From NCBI RefSeq assembly GCF_000148525.1, contig NZ_AEDU01000029.1, forward strand, positions 1 to 64,000: a stretch of DNA of 64,000 nucleotides. The letters are read 5' to 3'. The notes beneath the pieces were generated by a model. It saw only the letters and a program-made list of their open reading frames with translations. It had not been told where the DNA came from and did not search any database. A program made the position numbers and the translations under genes. This document shows, one piece after another, positions 54,726-63,858 of this stretch (position 1 is the stretch's first letter; each line of letters begins with the position of its first letter). This stretch comes from Streptococcus mitis SK564 (GTDB lineage Bacteria; Bacillota; Bacilli; Lactobacillales; Streptococcaceae).

Positions 54726-56093
54726 ATGGATGAAAAAGGATTGAAAATTTTTCTGGCAGTATTACAGAGTATTATTGTCATTTTATTGGTTTATTTTCTT
54801 AGCTTTGTTAGAGAGACAGAAATTGAACGTTCTTCGATGGTTATACTATACCTTCTCCACTTTTTTGTATTTTATTTTAGTTCCTATGGTAACAATTTTT
54901 TTAAAAGAGGGTACCTAGTTGAGTTTAATAGTACTATAAGATATATTTTTTTCTTTGCAATAGCTATAAGTGTATTAAACTTTTTTATAGAGGAACGGTT
55001 TAGTATCTCTAGAAGAGGAATGGTATACTTCTTAACTTTAGAAGGAATATCCTTATACTTGTTGAATTTCTTAATAAAGAAATATTGGAAGCATGTGTTT
55101 TTTAATCTAAAAAATAGCAAGAAAATTTTACTGTTAACAGTAACGAAAAATATAGAAAAAGTTCTTGATAAATTGCTAGAATCTGATGAACTTTCATGGA
55201 AATTGGTAGCAGTAAGTGTTTTGGATAAATCTGACTTTCAACATGATAAAATACCTGTAATTGAAAAGGAAAAAATTATTGAATTTGCAACGCATGAAGT
55301 TGTGGATGAGGTGTTTGTCAACCTTCCAGGAGAGAGCTACGATATTGGAGAAATTATCTCTAGGTTTGAGACAATGGGGGTAGATGTAACTGTAAATCTT
55401 AATGCATTTGATAAGAATTTGGGTCGCAATAAACAAATTCATGAGATGGTAGGATTGAATGTAGTTACTTTCTCTACAAATTTTTATAAAACTAGTCATG
55501 TGATTTCAAAGAGAATTCTCGATATTTGTGGTGCCACTATTGGCCTTATTCTTTTTGGTATAGCTAGTCTAGTTTTAGTTCCATTGATTCGTAAAGATGG
55601 CGGACCAGCTATTTTTGCTCAAACTCGTATAGGGAAAAATGGTCGACATTTTACCTTTTATAAATTCCGTTCGATGCGGATCGATGCTGAAGCTATCAAA
55701 GAACAGTTGATGGATCAAAATACGATGCAAGGTGGTATGTTTAAGATGGACAATGATCCTCGTGTTACAAAAATTGGTCGCTTTATTCGTAAAACCAGTT
55801 TGGATGAATTGCCACAATTTTGGAATGTCTTTATAGGAGATATGAGTTTAGTGGGGACGCGTCCACCGACAGTAGACGAGTATGATCAGTATACTCCAGA
55901 ACAGAAACGTCGACTCAGCTTTAAACCTGGTATTACAGGTTTATGGCAGGTTAGTGGCCGTAGTAAAATAACCGATTTTGACGATGTTGTAAAATTAGAT
56001 GTGGCTTATATTGATAATTGGACAATCTGGAAAGATATTGAAATTTTGTTAAAAACTGTTAAAGTTGTATTTATGAGAGATGGAGCAAAGTAA
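54726..56093 (+). CDS. wchA: Initiating sugar-1-phosphate transferase WchA (CpsE)
   Basis: The 455-residue polyprenyl-phosphate hexose-1-phosphate transferase has four to five TM helices in the first 140 residues, a CoA-binding-like middle domain, another TM at about 268-290 and the catalytic domain. The latter has ARIGKNGRHFTFYKFRSMR-like, RFIRKTSLDELPQFWNV and PGITGLWQVSGRS blocks. WchA in pneumococcus adds glucose-1-phosphate to undecaprenyl phosphate. Homology suggests glucose, but other hexoses are possible. Confidence 0.95.
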   Translation: MDEKGLKIFLAVLQSIIVILLVYFLSFVRETEIERSSMVILYLLHFFVFYFSSYGNNFFKRGYLVEFNSTIRYIFFFAIAISVLNFFIEERFSISRRGMVYFLTLEGISLYLLNFLIKKYWKHVFFNLKNSKKILLLTVTKNIEKVLDKLLESDELSWKLVAVSVLDKSDFQHDKIPVIEKEKIIEFATHEVVDEVFVNLPGESYDIGEIISRFETMGVDVTVNLNAFDKNLGRNKQIHEMVGLNVVTFSTNFYKTSHVISKRILDICGATIGLILFGIASLVLVPLIRKDGGPAIFAQTRIGKNGRHFTFYKFRSMRIDAEAIKEQLMDQNTMQGGMFKMDNDPRVTKIGRFIRKTSLDELPQFWNVFIGDMSLVGTRPPTVDEYDQYTPEQKRRLSFKPGITGLWQVSGRSKITDFDDVVKLDVAYIDNWTIWKDIEILLKTVKVVFMRDGAK

Positions 56094-56096
56094 GGA

Positions 56097-56840
56097 ATGA
56101 GGGATAGAATCCAAATTTTAGGCGTAACAATTGATCCGCTTACGATGAATGAAACGATAGATATTGTAGAACAAAATGTATTAGAAAAAAGACCACTACA
56201 CTTGATGGGGGTGAATGCTGATAAAATTAATCAGTGTCATACAGATGAGAAAATCAAAAAAATCGTTAATGAATCAGGAATCATTAATGCGGATGGAGCC
56301 TCAGTTGTTCTTGCAAGTAAGTTTTTAGGAACGCCTGTTCCTGAACGAGTAGCGGGTATTGATTTGATGCAATGTCTTTTAGAGTTGTCGAATAAAAAAG
56401 GATATTCAGTTTACTTTTTTGGAGCAAAAGAAGAAGTTTTGCAAGATATGCTTAAAGTATTTAAGATAGATTATCCAAATTTGATAGTTATTGGGCACAG
56501 GAATGGCTATTTTTCTGAAAATGATGAGAAAGATATTCAAGAAGATATTCGTGAAAAGACCCCTGATTTTGTGTTTGTTGGTATTACGTCTCCTAAAAAA
56601 GAATATATTATCCAAAAATTTATGGATAACGGTGTCAATTCGGTGTTTATGGGAGTTGGCGGTAGTTTTGATGTATTGTCTGGACATATTCAACGAGCTC
56701 CTCTTTGGATGCAAAAATCAAATCTAGAGTGGTTATTCCGTGTAGCTAATGAGCCTAAACGTCTCTTTAAACGTTATTTTGTAGGGAATATTACATTCAT
56801 AAGAAAAGTTTTAAAAGCAAAAAGAGGTATTAAATATTGA
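56097..56840 (+). CDS. WecG/TagA/CpsF-family glycosyltransferase (GT26)
   Basis: The 247-residue protein shows the GT26 signature: LMGVNADKINQCH near 36, NADGASVVLASKFLG near 65 and ERVAGIDLM. VGITSPKKEYIIQKF and VFMGVGGSFDVLSGHIQRAPLWMQKSNLEWLFR follow. The family transfers ManNAc or ManNAc-uronate, as TagA does in wall teichoic acid linkage. It probably adds the second sugar. It is four bases after wchA and its end overlaps the licD start by four bases. Confidence 0.92.
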   Translation: MRDRIQILGVTIDPLTMNETIDIVEQNVLEKRPLHLMGVNADKINQCHTDEKIKKIVNESGIINADGASVVLASKFLGTPVPERVAGIDLMQCLLELSNKKGYSVYFFGAKEEVLQDMLKVFKIDYPNLIVIGHRNGYFSENDEKDIQEDIREKTPDFVFVGITSPKKEYIIQKFMDNGVNSVFMGVGGSFDVLSGHIQRAPLWMQKSNLEWLFRVANEPKRLFKRYFVGNITFIRKVLKAKRGIKY

Positions 56841-57661
56841 ACCAGACAGAGATGATTCACTTAATTCAAAAAGTTGAATTAGATGCTATAAAAGAGTTTA
56901 AAAAAATCTGTGAAGAGAATGGTATAGATTTTTTCCTCCGTGGTGGTAGTGTACTTGGTGCAGTCAAATACGACGGCTTTATTCCATGGGATGATGATAT
57001 GGATATCGCTGTCCCTCGTGAATCATATGATAAGCTGCCAAGTATTTTTAAAGATAGAATTATCGCAGGCAAATATCAGGTTCTTGCTTATCAATATTGC
57101 GACACTTTACATTGCTACTTTCCTCGATTATTCCTTTTAGAAGATGAAAGAATACGTTTGGGTTTGCCCCGAAATACTAATTTAGGATTGCATTTGATTG
57201 ATATCATTCCTTTGGACGGTGCTCCAAATCATTCGGTTCTAAGAAAGATTTACTTTGGTAAAGTATACTGGTATCGTTTTTTAGCAAGTTTAGGCACAAC
57301 TTATGTTGGTGACCATGTGGATATGCATTCCGCTAAGCAAAAACTAATTATTGGTTTCTTTAAAAAACTAGGATTTGCAAAACTATTTCCTCAGAATTCT
57401 GTATATAGACGTTTGGATAATCTCTATAAAAAGTATGATTGGAAAAAGCAGCAGTATGCTGGGACTATCAATGCTTCTTTATTTGCTAAAGAAGTTATGC
57501 CGGTAGGGATTTGGGGAGAAGGAGTAGAGAAGTCTTTTGAGGATACCTCCTTTAAAGTTCCAACGGAGTATGACCGCTACCTTAAAAGACTTTACGGAGA
57601 AAACTATCTTCACGAAGAGCCTAGTGATGATGAAAAGAAATCGCATTTAGGAGGACACTAA
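56837..57661 (+). CDS. LicD-family phosphotransferase
   Basis: The 274-residue protein starts at TTG 56837, overlapping the previous stop (AGAGGT upstream). The LicD nucleotidyl/phosphotransferase core is clear: FFLRGGSVLGAVKYDGFIPWDDDMDIAVPRESYDKL at about 34-70, with the DDD metal triad, and GLHLIDIIPLDGAP further on. LicD enzymes transfer phosphocholine, or in some capsules other phospho-substituents, onto sugars. It implies a phosphate-bearing repeat unit. Confidence 0.92.
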   Translation: MNQTEMIHLIQKVELDAIKEFKKICEENGIDFFLRGGSVLGAVKYDGFIPWDDDMDIAVPRESYDKLPSIFKDRIIAGKYQVLAYQYCDTLHCYFPRLFLLEDERIRLGLPRNTNLGLHLIDIIPLDGAPNHSVLRKIYFGKVYWYRFLASLGTTYVGDHVDMHSAKQKLIIGFFKKLGFAKLFPQNSVYRRLDNLYKKYDWKKQQYAGTINASLFAKEVMPVGIWGEGVEKSFEDTSFKVPTEYDRYLKRLYGENYLHEEPSDDEKKSHLGGH

Positions 57662-57662
57662 T

Positions 57663-58544
57663 TTGTTTTGTTATATTATTTTGCATTACAAAGTCTTAGA
57701 AGAAACTATTTCTTGTGTTAAATCTATAAAAGAAGGTAATTCTAATGCAAAGCAAATCGTTATTATTGATAATTTCTCTAATAATGGTACTGGTGAAAAA
57801 CTACAAGAGCTTTATGAATCAGATTCAGAAATTGATGTTTTGATTAACCATGAAAATGCTGGTTTTGCTCGTGGAAATAATGTAGCTTATCAATTTGCTA
57901 AGGAAAAGTATAACCCCAATTTCATGGTTATCATGAATAACGATATTGAGATAGAAACAGAAGATTTTGAAAAAATCGTGACAGATATCTATCGTGAGGA
58001 AAAATTCCATTTGCTCGGGCCAGATATCTTCTCAACTACTTACCAACTTCACCAAAATCCAAAACGGTTGACACATTATACTTATGAAGAAGTTAAAGCT
58101 CTAAATGAAAAATTTAAAAAAGGGAGCCAAGTTAGTATAGCTTTAAAAATCAAATGTTGGTTGAAAGCTAGTAAAGTTCTTCGAACAGCAATCTATCAAA
58201 ATAGACGTAAAAAAGGCTCAGTGGACTATAGAAAACAGGTAGAAAACCCAATTCTTCATGGTTCCTTTATCGTATATTCGAGAGATTTTATCGAAAAAGA
58301 GGAGTATGCTTTTAACCCTAATACCTTCTTTTACTATGAAACAGAGATATTAGATTACGAAGCTGAATTAAAAGGATACAAGAGAATTTATACACCGAAG
58401 ATTAAAGTATTGCACCATCAAAATGTTGCAACAAACCAGGTTTATACAAACTTAGTAGAAAAAACCTTATTTTCAAACAAATGCAACTTTGAATCCACTA
58501 GTTATTTTTTAACTTTAATGGAGAAAAATAAAATTAGTCGGTAA
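57663..58544 (+). CDS. Family 2 glycosyltransferase
   Basis: The 293-residue protein starts at TTG 57663 with AGGAGG nine bases upstream, one base after the licD stop. The GT2/GT-A fold shows VIIDNFSNNGTG, ENAGFARGNNVAYQFA and the DxD-like MNNDIEIE, then FFYYETEILDYEAELKGYK. The pattern resembles rhamnosyl- or galactosyltransferases, but donor and acceptor cannot be predicted. Confidence 0.9.
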   Translation: MFCYIILHYKVLEETISCVKSIKEGNSNAKQIVIIDNFSNNGTGEKLQELYESDSEIDVLINHENAGFARGNNVAYQFAKEKYNPNFMVIMNNDIEIETEDFEKIVTDIYREEKFHLLGPDIFSTTYQLHQNPKRLTHYTYEEVKALNEKFKKGSQVSIALKIKCWLKASKVLRTAIYQNRRKKGSVDYRKQVENPILHGSFIVYSRDFIEKEEYAFNPNTFFYYETEILDYEAELKGYKRIYTPKIKVLHHQNVATNQVYTNLVEKTLFSNKCNFESTSYFLTLMEKNKISR

Positions 58545-58553
58545 TTATTAAAA

Positions 58554-59651
58554 GTGAATAAAAAAATGATGAAAAAAATTTTATATGTGACAAATGTTGA
58601 TTGGAATTGGATAAAACAGCGTCCACAATTTATTGCAGAAAGCTTATCTAATTTTTATGAGATACTAGTTCTGTATCGCTATTGGTATAATAGAAAAGGG
58701 TTGACTGAGGATAGAAATACTAATATTACAAATATATCACGTATTTATGCCCTACCTTTTGTTAATAGGTCACCTAAACTAAAGCAACTGAATGATAAAA
58801 TTGTTGCTTGGAATATTCGAAGAAAAGTTAAGGCTTTTAAACCAGAATATGTATATTTGACAAATCCAATGCAGTTTGCCTCTCTTGTAGACAATTCAGA
58901 ACAAAAAATAATATATGATTGTATGGATTATCATGTGGCTTTTATAGAAGATAGAGAAGAACGCCAGCGATTAAAGGATTTAGAAGAGAAACTGGTCAAT
59001 AGAGCTAATTTAATCTTGGTTTCGAGTGAGAAATTAAGAGAAAATATTATTTCTGATTATAACTTGGAAGAACAGGTTGATAAAATAGTGGTTGTTAGAA
59101 ATGGTTATAATGGTAAAATTTTAAGCATTCCTACTCAGCATAAAAAGAATAACCAAAAGCTTGTACTTGCATATGTTGGAACTATCAGTCATTGGTTTGA
59201 TTTTGATATCATTTTACGAAGTTTAGAAGATTTTGATAATATTGAATATAAGTTGATTGGTCCGATTAGCAAAGCTGTTATTCCTGAACATGATAGAATT
59301 CATTATTTAGGAAGTGTACCACACGAGAAGATTTATCAGTATATTGAGAATGCAGATGTTCTTATTATGCCGTTTCAAATTAATGATATTGTTGAAGCAG
59401 TGGATCCGGTTAAGTTGTATGAATATATTAACTTTAACAAAAATATACTTACGGTATGTTATAAGGAAATTCTGAGATTTGAACCATTTGTATACATGTA
59501 TTCAAATTATTCAGATTACCAAATGAATCTGGTGCAATTGATTGAAAATAATAATTTGAAATATGACAGTATAGCTAGAGAAGATTTTTTGAAAAGTAAT
59601 ACTTGGGAAAAAAGAGCGGAGATGATTCATCAGCTGATTAATCAATTGTAG
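58554..59651 (+). CDS. GT4-like glycosyltransferase
   Basis: The 365-residue GT-B protein may begin at GTG 58554 or at ATG 58566/58569; no strong ribosome site decides. The N-terminal domain has WNWIKQRPQFIAESLSN, and IIYDCMDYH lies near residue 122. The C-terminal domain shows VLAYVGTISHWFDFDII, IHYLGSVPHEKIYQYIENADVLIMPF and VDPVKLYEYINFNKNIL, typical of GT4 donor sites. It resembles capsule or exopolysaccharide glycosyltransferases with a GT4 fold. Confidence 0.88.
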   Translation: MNKKMMKKILYVTNVDWNWIKQRPQFIAESLSNFYEILVLYRYWYNRKGLTEDRNTNITNISRIYALPFVNRSPKLKQLNDKIVAWNIRRKVKAFKPEYVYLTNPMQFASLVDNSEQKIIYDCMDYHVAFIEDREERQRLKDLEEKLVNRANLILVSSEKLRENIISDYNLEEQVDKIVVVRNGYNGKILSIPTQHKKNNQKLVLAYVGTISHWFDFDIILRSLEDFDNIEYKLIGPISKAVIPEHDRIHYLGSVPHEKIYQYIENADVLIMPFQINDIVEAVDPVKLYEYINFNKNILTVCYKEILRFEPFVYMYSNYSDYQMNLVQLIENNNLKYDSIAREDFLKSNTWEKRAEMIHQLINQL

Positions 59652-59670
59652 TTTTTTTGTGGAGAGATGA

Positions 59671-60915
59671 ATGAAGAGACAGAAGTTTGAATTTATAGAG
59701 ATTCTATACTATTTTACAGTGATGCTATCAGTGGGAATGTTTCTTATGTTTTCCCTCAACTTATATTGGCATAGAAACTTATTAACTATTTTATCTATTG
59801 CACTCTTATTTTTAATGATTCCTATACTGATTGTTAATGCTAAAAGAATTTCTAAATCTGCTTTTATCTATGGAACTTTTTTATCTATATGTATTATATA
59901 TGAGATATTAAGAGCTAAAACTCTTTATAATTACAGTGTGAGTAATATTTTTTTGGCATCCCGGCAATATATATGGATTTTTCTATTTTTTGTATTGATT
60001 TACCTTTTTAAAAACAAACAAGAAAACATGAGAAAAATTTTAGATAATACACTCAATATTTTTATGTTTTCTCTTGGGATTAGAGCATTCACTTGGTTTT
60101 TATATACATTATTTCAAGTTGAACTATTCCCAGCTATTTTAAGAGAATTCGGAGATTTGTGGTATCGAAATGAATTTTCGGTACGAATAGATGGAACGCC
60201 ATTAATTATAATAGGTTTGCTAATTTCCACTTTTTTCTATTTTAAATTTGGAAATAGGAAATACTTTTATTATTTGTTCTTGATATTAATGTATATAACA
60301 TTTGTAAATCAGACAAGAATGCTACTGGTTTCTGTTTTGATTTCAATTTTTCTCATGTTTGTATATTCTAGAAGAACTTCTAGATTGCTCACCACTTTAA
60401 GTTTTATAACTGTAATTATATTATTCGTTTATGGAGGTGGATTGGATTATATTAAAGCATATTTAAATATCGACACTGGATCATTTGATATGGGGTTAGG
60501 ATTTAGATACTGGGAGTTGAAATACTATCTTGGTTTATTAGCTAATGATGTATGGAAACTTGGGGTTGGAATTCTAACATCAAGCAACATAAATAGTAAT
60601 TTTATTTTGGCTGGACCAGGTGCCGTTAAGATGTATCTAGATGATTTAGGTTTTTTAGAGTTATTCGTTCAATTTGGTGTAGCTGCAATTTTTATGTATG
60701 GTTATATATTTTATAAGATAATTAATTTAATTCTAAGAATGTCAAATGATGAATATAGAGTTGACCGAGCCTTTTTTATTGCACTCTTAACTAATTTAAT
60801 AATTACTTCAATTTCTTTAAATATCTTTGGAGCGCAGAGAAGTTTCTCATTGGCAATTGTTCTTGCATTAATATTCTACTATGACTATAGGCTAAAAAAT
60901 GACATAGAAAATTAG
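59671..60915 (+). CDS. wzy: Capsule polymerase Wzy
   Basis: The 414-residue protein has about 11-12 hydrophobic segments and a larger extracellular loop around 255-310 (YIKAYLNIDTGSFDMGLGFRYWELKYYLGLLANDVWKLGVGIL). This is the pattern of O-antigen/capsule polymerases, which link lipid-bound repeat units on the outer face of the membrane. Sequence conservation in this family is low, so topology and position decide. It starts at ATG 59671 with GGAGAG upstream. Confidence 0.85.
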   Translation: MKRQKFEFIEILYYFTVMLSVGMFLMFSLNLYWHRNLLTILSIALLFLMIPILIVNAKRISKSAFIYGTFLSICIIYEILRAKTLYNYSVSNIFLASRQYIWIFLFFVLIYLFKNKQENMRKILDNTLNIFMFSLGIRAFTWFLYTLFQVELFPAILREFGDLWYRNEFSVRIDGTPLIIIGLLISTFFYFKFGNRKYFYYLFLILMYITFVNQTRMLLVSVLISIFLMFVYSRRTSRLLTTLSFITVIILFVYGGGLDYIKAYLNIDTGSFDMGLGFRYWELKYYLGLLANDVWKLGVGILTSSNINSNFILAGPGAVKMYLDDLGFLELFVQFGVAAIFMYGYIFYKIINLILRMSNDEYRVDRAFFIALLTNLIITSISLNIFGAQRSFSLAIVLALIFYYDYRLKNDIEN

Positions 60916-60922
60916 GTGTATA

Positions 60923-61825
60923 ATGGATAAAGTATGTATAGTTATTCTCAATTATAATAATTATGAAGATACGATTGAATGTGTACAAAGTTTGAGAAGT
61001 ACTATAAATTCAAATGAGTATGACATCGTGATTGTAGATAATAATTCGGTTAATGATAGTGTCAAAGAGTTATCTAGGGCGCTATCCCCTATTAAGATTA
61101 TTACTAGTTTAGAAAATAGAGGATATGCGAATGGAAACAATATTGGAATAAAGTATGCTGAGGATAATGGATATGATTACATTTGTATATTAAACAACGA
61201 TACACTAATTGAAGTTGATTTTTTGGAATCGTGTAAACGAGAACTAGAAGATAATTCCTCTGTTGCTTTTGTTAGTCCAGTGTTAGTTGAATATAAAAAT
61301 AATAACTTGGTACAATCTACAGGTGGTGATATTTTTATTAATAGAGGAATTGTAACTTTAAAAAATCATGGTGCTCAGAGGGACAAACTTTCTTCTAAAA
61401 TCGAAAGTGACTATATTGGGGGAGCGTGTTTGATGTTCAAAACCTCTATATTGAAAGTTATTGGATATATACCTGAAAGCTATTTTCTATTTTATGAAGA
61501 AACTGAATGGTGTTATAGAGCTAAAAAATTAGGCTATAAGAATATATGTCTTACTCAAAGTTATGTTTATCATAAAGGTTCGGTCTCTATAAAATCGGTC
61601 AATGGACTTCAAGAATATTTAATGACGAGAAATAGAGTTGTATTTGTTCGTAGAAATGTAAATAGTAAACTAAGGTATACTGTTTTCTTGATCTATTTAT
61701 TCATGCAACAACTTTATCATTGTTTATCGAGAAGGGATTGTTCTAAAAGAAAGTATAAATATTATTTAGATGGTGTATTTAATAGAATTGATCCATCCTA
61801 CCCATTTATTTTCATAAACGAATAA
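60923..61825 (+). CDS. Family 2 glycosyltransferase (rhamnosyltransferase-like)
   Basis: The 300-residue GT2 enzyme has VCIVILNYNNYEDTIECVQSL, IVIVDNNSVNDS, ENRGYANGNNIGIKYA, ILNNDTLIEVDFL and SYFLFYEETEWCYRAKKLGYK. This series is common in rhamnosyltransferase-like GT2 proteins; the true donor is not predictable. It lies 7 bases after wzy. A 104-bp gap without a gene follows. Confidence 0.9.
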   Translation: MDKVCIVILNYNNYEDTIECVQSLRSTINSNEYDIVIVDNNSVNDSVKELSRALSPIKIITSLENRGYANGNNIGIKYAEDNGYDYICILNNDTLIEVDFLESCKRELEDNSSVAFVSPVLVEYKNNNLVQSTGGDIFINRGIVTLKNHGAQRDKLSSKIESDYIGGACLMFKTSILKVIGYIPESYFLFYEETEWCYRAKKLGYKNICLTQSYVYHKGSVSIKSVNGLQEYLMTRNRVVFVRRNVNSKLRYTVFLIYLFMQQLYHCLSRRDCSKRKYKYYLDGVFNRIDPSYPFIFINE

Positions 61826-61929
61826 GTTACTGCTTATAACTGTAGATGTACTAAGATAATTAGATTAAATAATCAAAGAGAGTGGTCATTATAGGATCAT
61901 AATTTAAAATAGTTAGGTGAAACATAGAA

Positions 61930-63858
61930 GTGTTTGATATATCTCAAATAAAAACAAAAATAGTTGCATTTGATTTTTTTGATACTGTTGTACATAGGAA
62001 TTGTCATCCTGAGCAAACTTTGTATCAGTGGGCTAAGGAAATGGCTTTGGAGCTGAATTTTGATGTATCTCCTGCAATATTATACAAGATCAGAAAAAGT
62101 GTCGAAAACAATAAAGAGTTAGGCACTGAAGAAATGTGTTATCTAGATCTTTTGTCTGGAATATATAATGAAATTAAAGATAAGATAAAAAATACATCGA
62201 AAGAAGAGTTTATTCATAGAGCTAAAATTCTAGAGTTAAAAATTGAATTGCAACATATTTACTTGGATTCGGAAATTAAAGAAGTTTTAAAAAAATTGAA
62301 AAGTGATTCGAAACAGATTATCTTAGTTTCGGATTTTTATACTGATAAGGAATTAATAGAAACTATATTAAAAAAATTTGAAATTTTTGATTATTTCTCT
62401 TCTATCTATATTTCGAGTGAGAAAGCTTGCCGTAAATCCACAGGAAATTTATATAAGTTAATTTTAAACGAATTAGGCTTAAATCCTAAAGAAATTACCA
62501 TGATAGGAGATAATTATAAATCTGATTATGAAGTGCCACGTTCTCTAGGATTAAATGCTATTTATAGACAACACATAGATAAAAATCAAACAGTGTCAGA
62601 AAAAGAGTTGGTAAGACTATATAATCAAATTTTATTTTCTAACAGTAAAAAAGCACCGTTTAATATTTTTTTAGCTGACATCGTATTCTTTATTTCGAAA
62701 TTGCATAAAAAGATGATTCAAGATGATGTTCAAATAGCACTCTTTTGCTCACGAGAAGGACAGTTATTGAAAAGACTTTTTGATATATATCAAGATACTT
62801 TTTTTGGGAAAAATCAAAAGATTTGTACAGAATATTTTTATGTTTCTAGACGATCGACATTATATTCTTCTTTTACTTCTTTAGATAATGAAGAGTTTGA
62901 GACGATTTTTCGTCAATATAAAAAAATTACATTACAAAATTTCTTGTTAAATTTAAACTTTTCTGATAATGAAATCATATTGATTTGTCAAGATTTAAAA
63001 GAGAAACCAACATATGTATTAACAGTAGACGATCATTTATTAGAGAAACTCAAAAAACATCCTCAGTTCATTACGAAGTTCAATAAAGAGAAAAAAGACA
63101 GTCAATTACTACGTGATTATATAGAGCATTTAACTAAAAACCAAAATGAAGTATATTTAGTCGATGTGGGTTGGAAAGGAACGATACAAGATAGTATCAA
63201 AAAGGCTCTTCCAGACAAGAGAATAGTAGGTTATTATCTGGGATTGATACTCAATGCTTACTCAGTAGAAAATAAAATGGATAAAACTGGTTTATTGTTT
63301 TCTGATTATCCAAGTAAATCGAAATTTTATGATATTGTGAGTAGAAATTTTGGTTTTTATGAAGATATTTTTGTAGCAGATCATGGTCCAGTTTTGAAAT
63401 ATAAAAGAGAGAGTGAGGTTATTCCCATTCTTGACGATGATAAGAAACATGTGAGTATTTATCAGGCAGTTAAAGATTATCAAGAAGAGTTAATATTAGG
63501 ATTTTCAGAAATTTTGGAAGTTTATAAGAAAATGAAGTTTCTCCCTTTTGAACAAAAAAATCTGTGGCTAATGATATCGCTAAAAAAAGAATGTATTTAT
63601 ATACCTAAGTTACAATCATTTTCTGAATCTTTAAAAGAAAAAGTTGTTGAAAATTTTGGTGAGATAGTAACTCTTAAAACTACGAAAAAATCTATAAAAA
63701 CGTTATTAAGAGAGAAAAGCGATTTACTTTGGGTTGATTTCGTTTATAGATTGTTTGGTGGTGTCAATTTCCTATTTATTCCAGAATTATATACAAGAGT
63801 TATATTTTTATTGAAATATTTAGATTTGAAATTGAGGTTGAAAAATTATGGGGAATAA
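61930..63858 (+). CDS. HAD-domain protein resembling COG5610, capsule-associated
   Basis: The 642-residue protein starts at GTG 61930 with TAGGTGAAAC upstream. Residues 1-220 form a HAD hydrolase domain: motif I is FDFFDT with D15, motif II LVSDFYTD, motif IV MIGDNYKSDYE. The second aspartate of the usual DxD is replaced by phenylalanine. The remaining 420 residues (LFCSREGQLLKRLFDIY, YFYVSRRST, VDVGWKGTIQDSI) match a conserved region found in predicted hydrolases of polysaccharide clusters. The reaction is unknown; phosphate processing in the repeat unit is a possibility. Confidence 0.8.
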   Translation: MFDISQIKTKIVAFDFFDTVVHRNCHPEQTLYQWAKEMALELNFDVSPAILYKIRKSVENNKELGTEEMCYLDLLSGIYNEIKDKIKNTSKEEFIHRAKILELKIELQHIYLDSEIKEVLKKLKSDSKQIILVSDFYTDKELIETILKKFEIFDYFSSIYISSEKACRKSTGNLYKLILNELGLNPKEITMIGDNYKSDYEVPRSLGLNAIYRQHIDKNQTVSEKELVRLYNQILFSNSKKAPFNIFLADIVFFISKLHKKMIQDDVQIALFCSREGQLLKRLFDIYQDTFFGKNQKICTEYFYVSRRSTLYSSFTSLDNEEFETIFRQYKKITLQNFLLNLNFSDNEIILICQDLKEKPTYVLTVDDHLLEKLKKHPQFITKFNKEKKDSQLLRDYIEHLTKNQNEVYLVDVGWKGTIQDSIKKALPDKRIVGYYLGLILNAYSVENKMDKTGLLFSDYPSKSKFYDIVSRNFGFYEDIFVADHGPVLKYKRESEVIPILDDDKKHVSIYQAVKDYQEELILGFSEILEVYKKMKFLPFEQKNLWLMISLKKECIYIPKLQSFSESLKEKVVENFGEIVTLKTTKKSIKTLLREKSDLLWVDFVYRLFGGVNFLFIPELYTRVIFLLKYLDLKLRLKNYGE

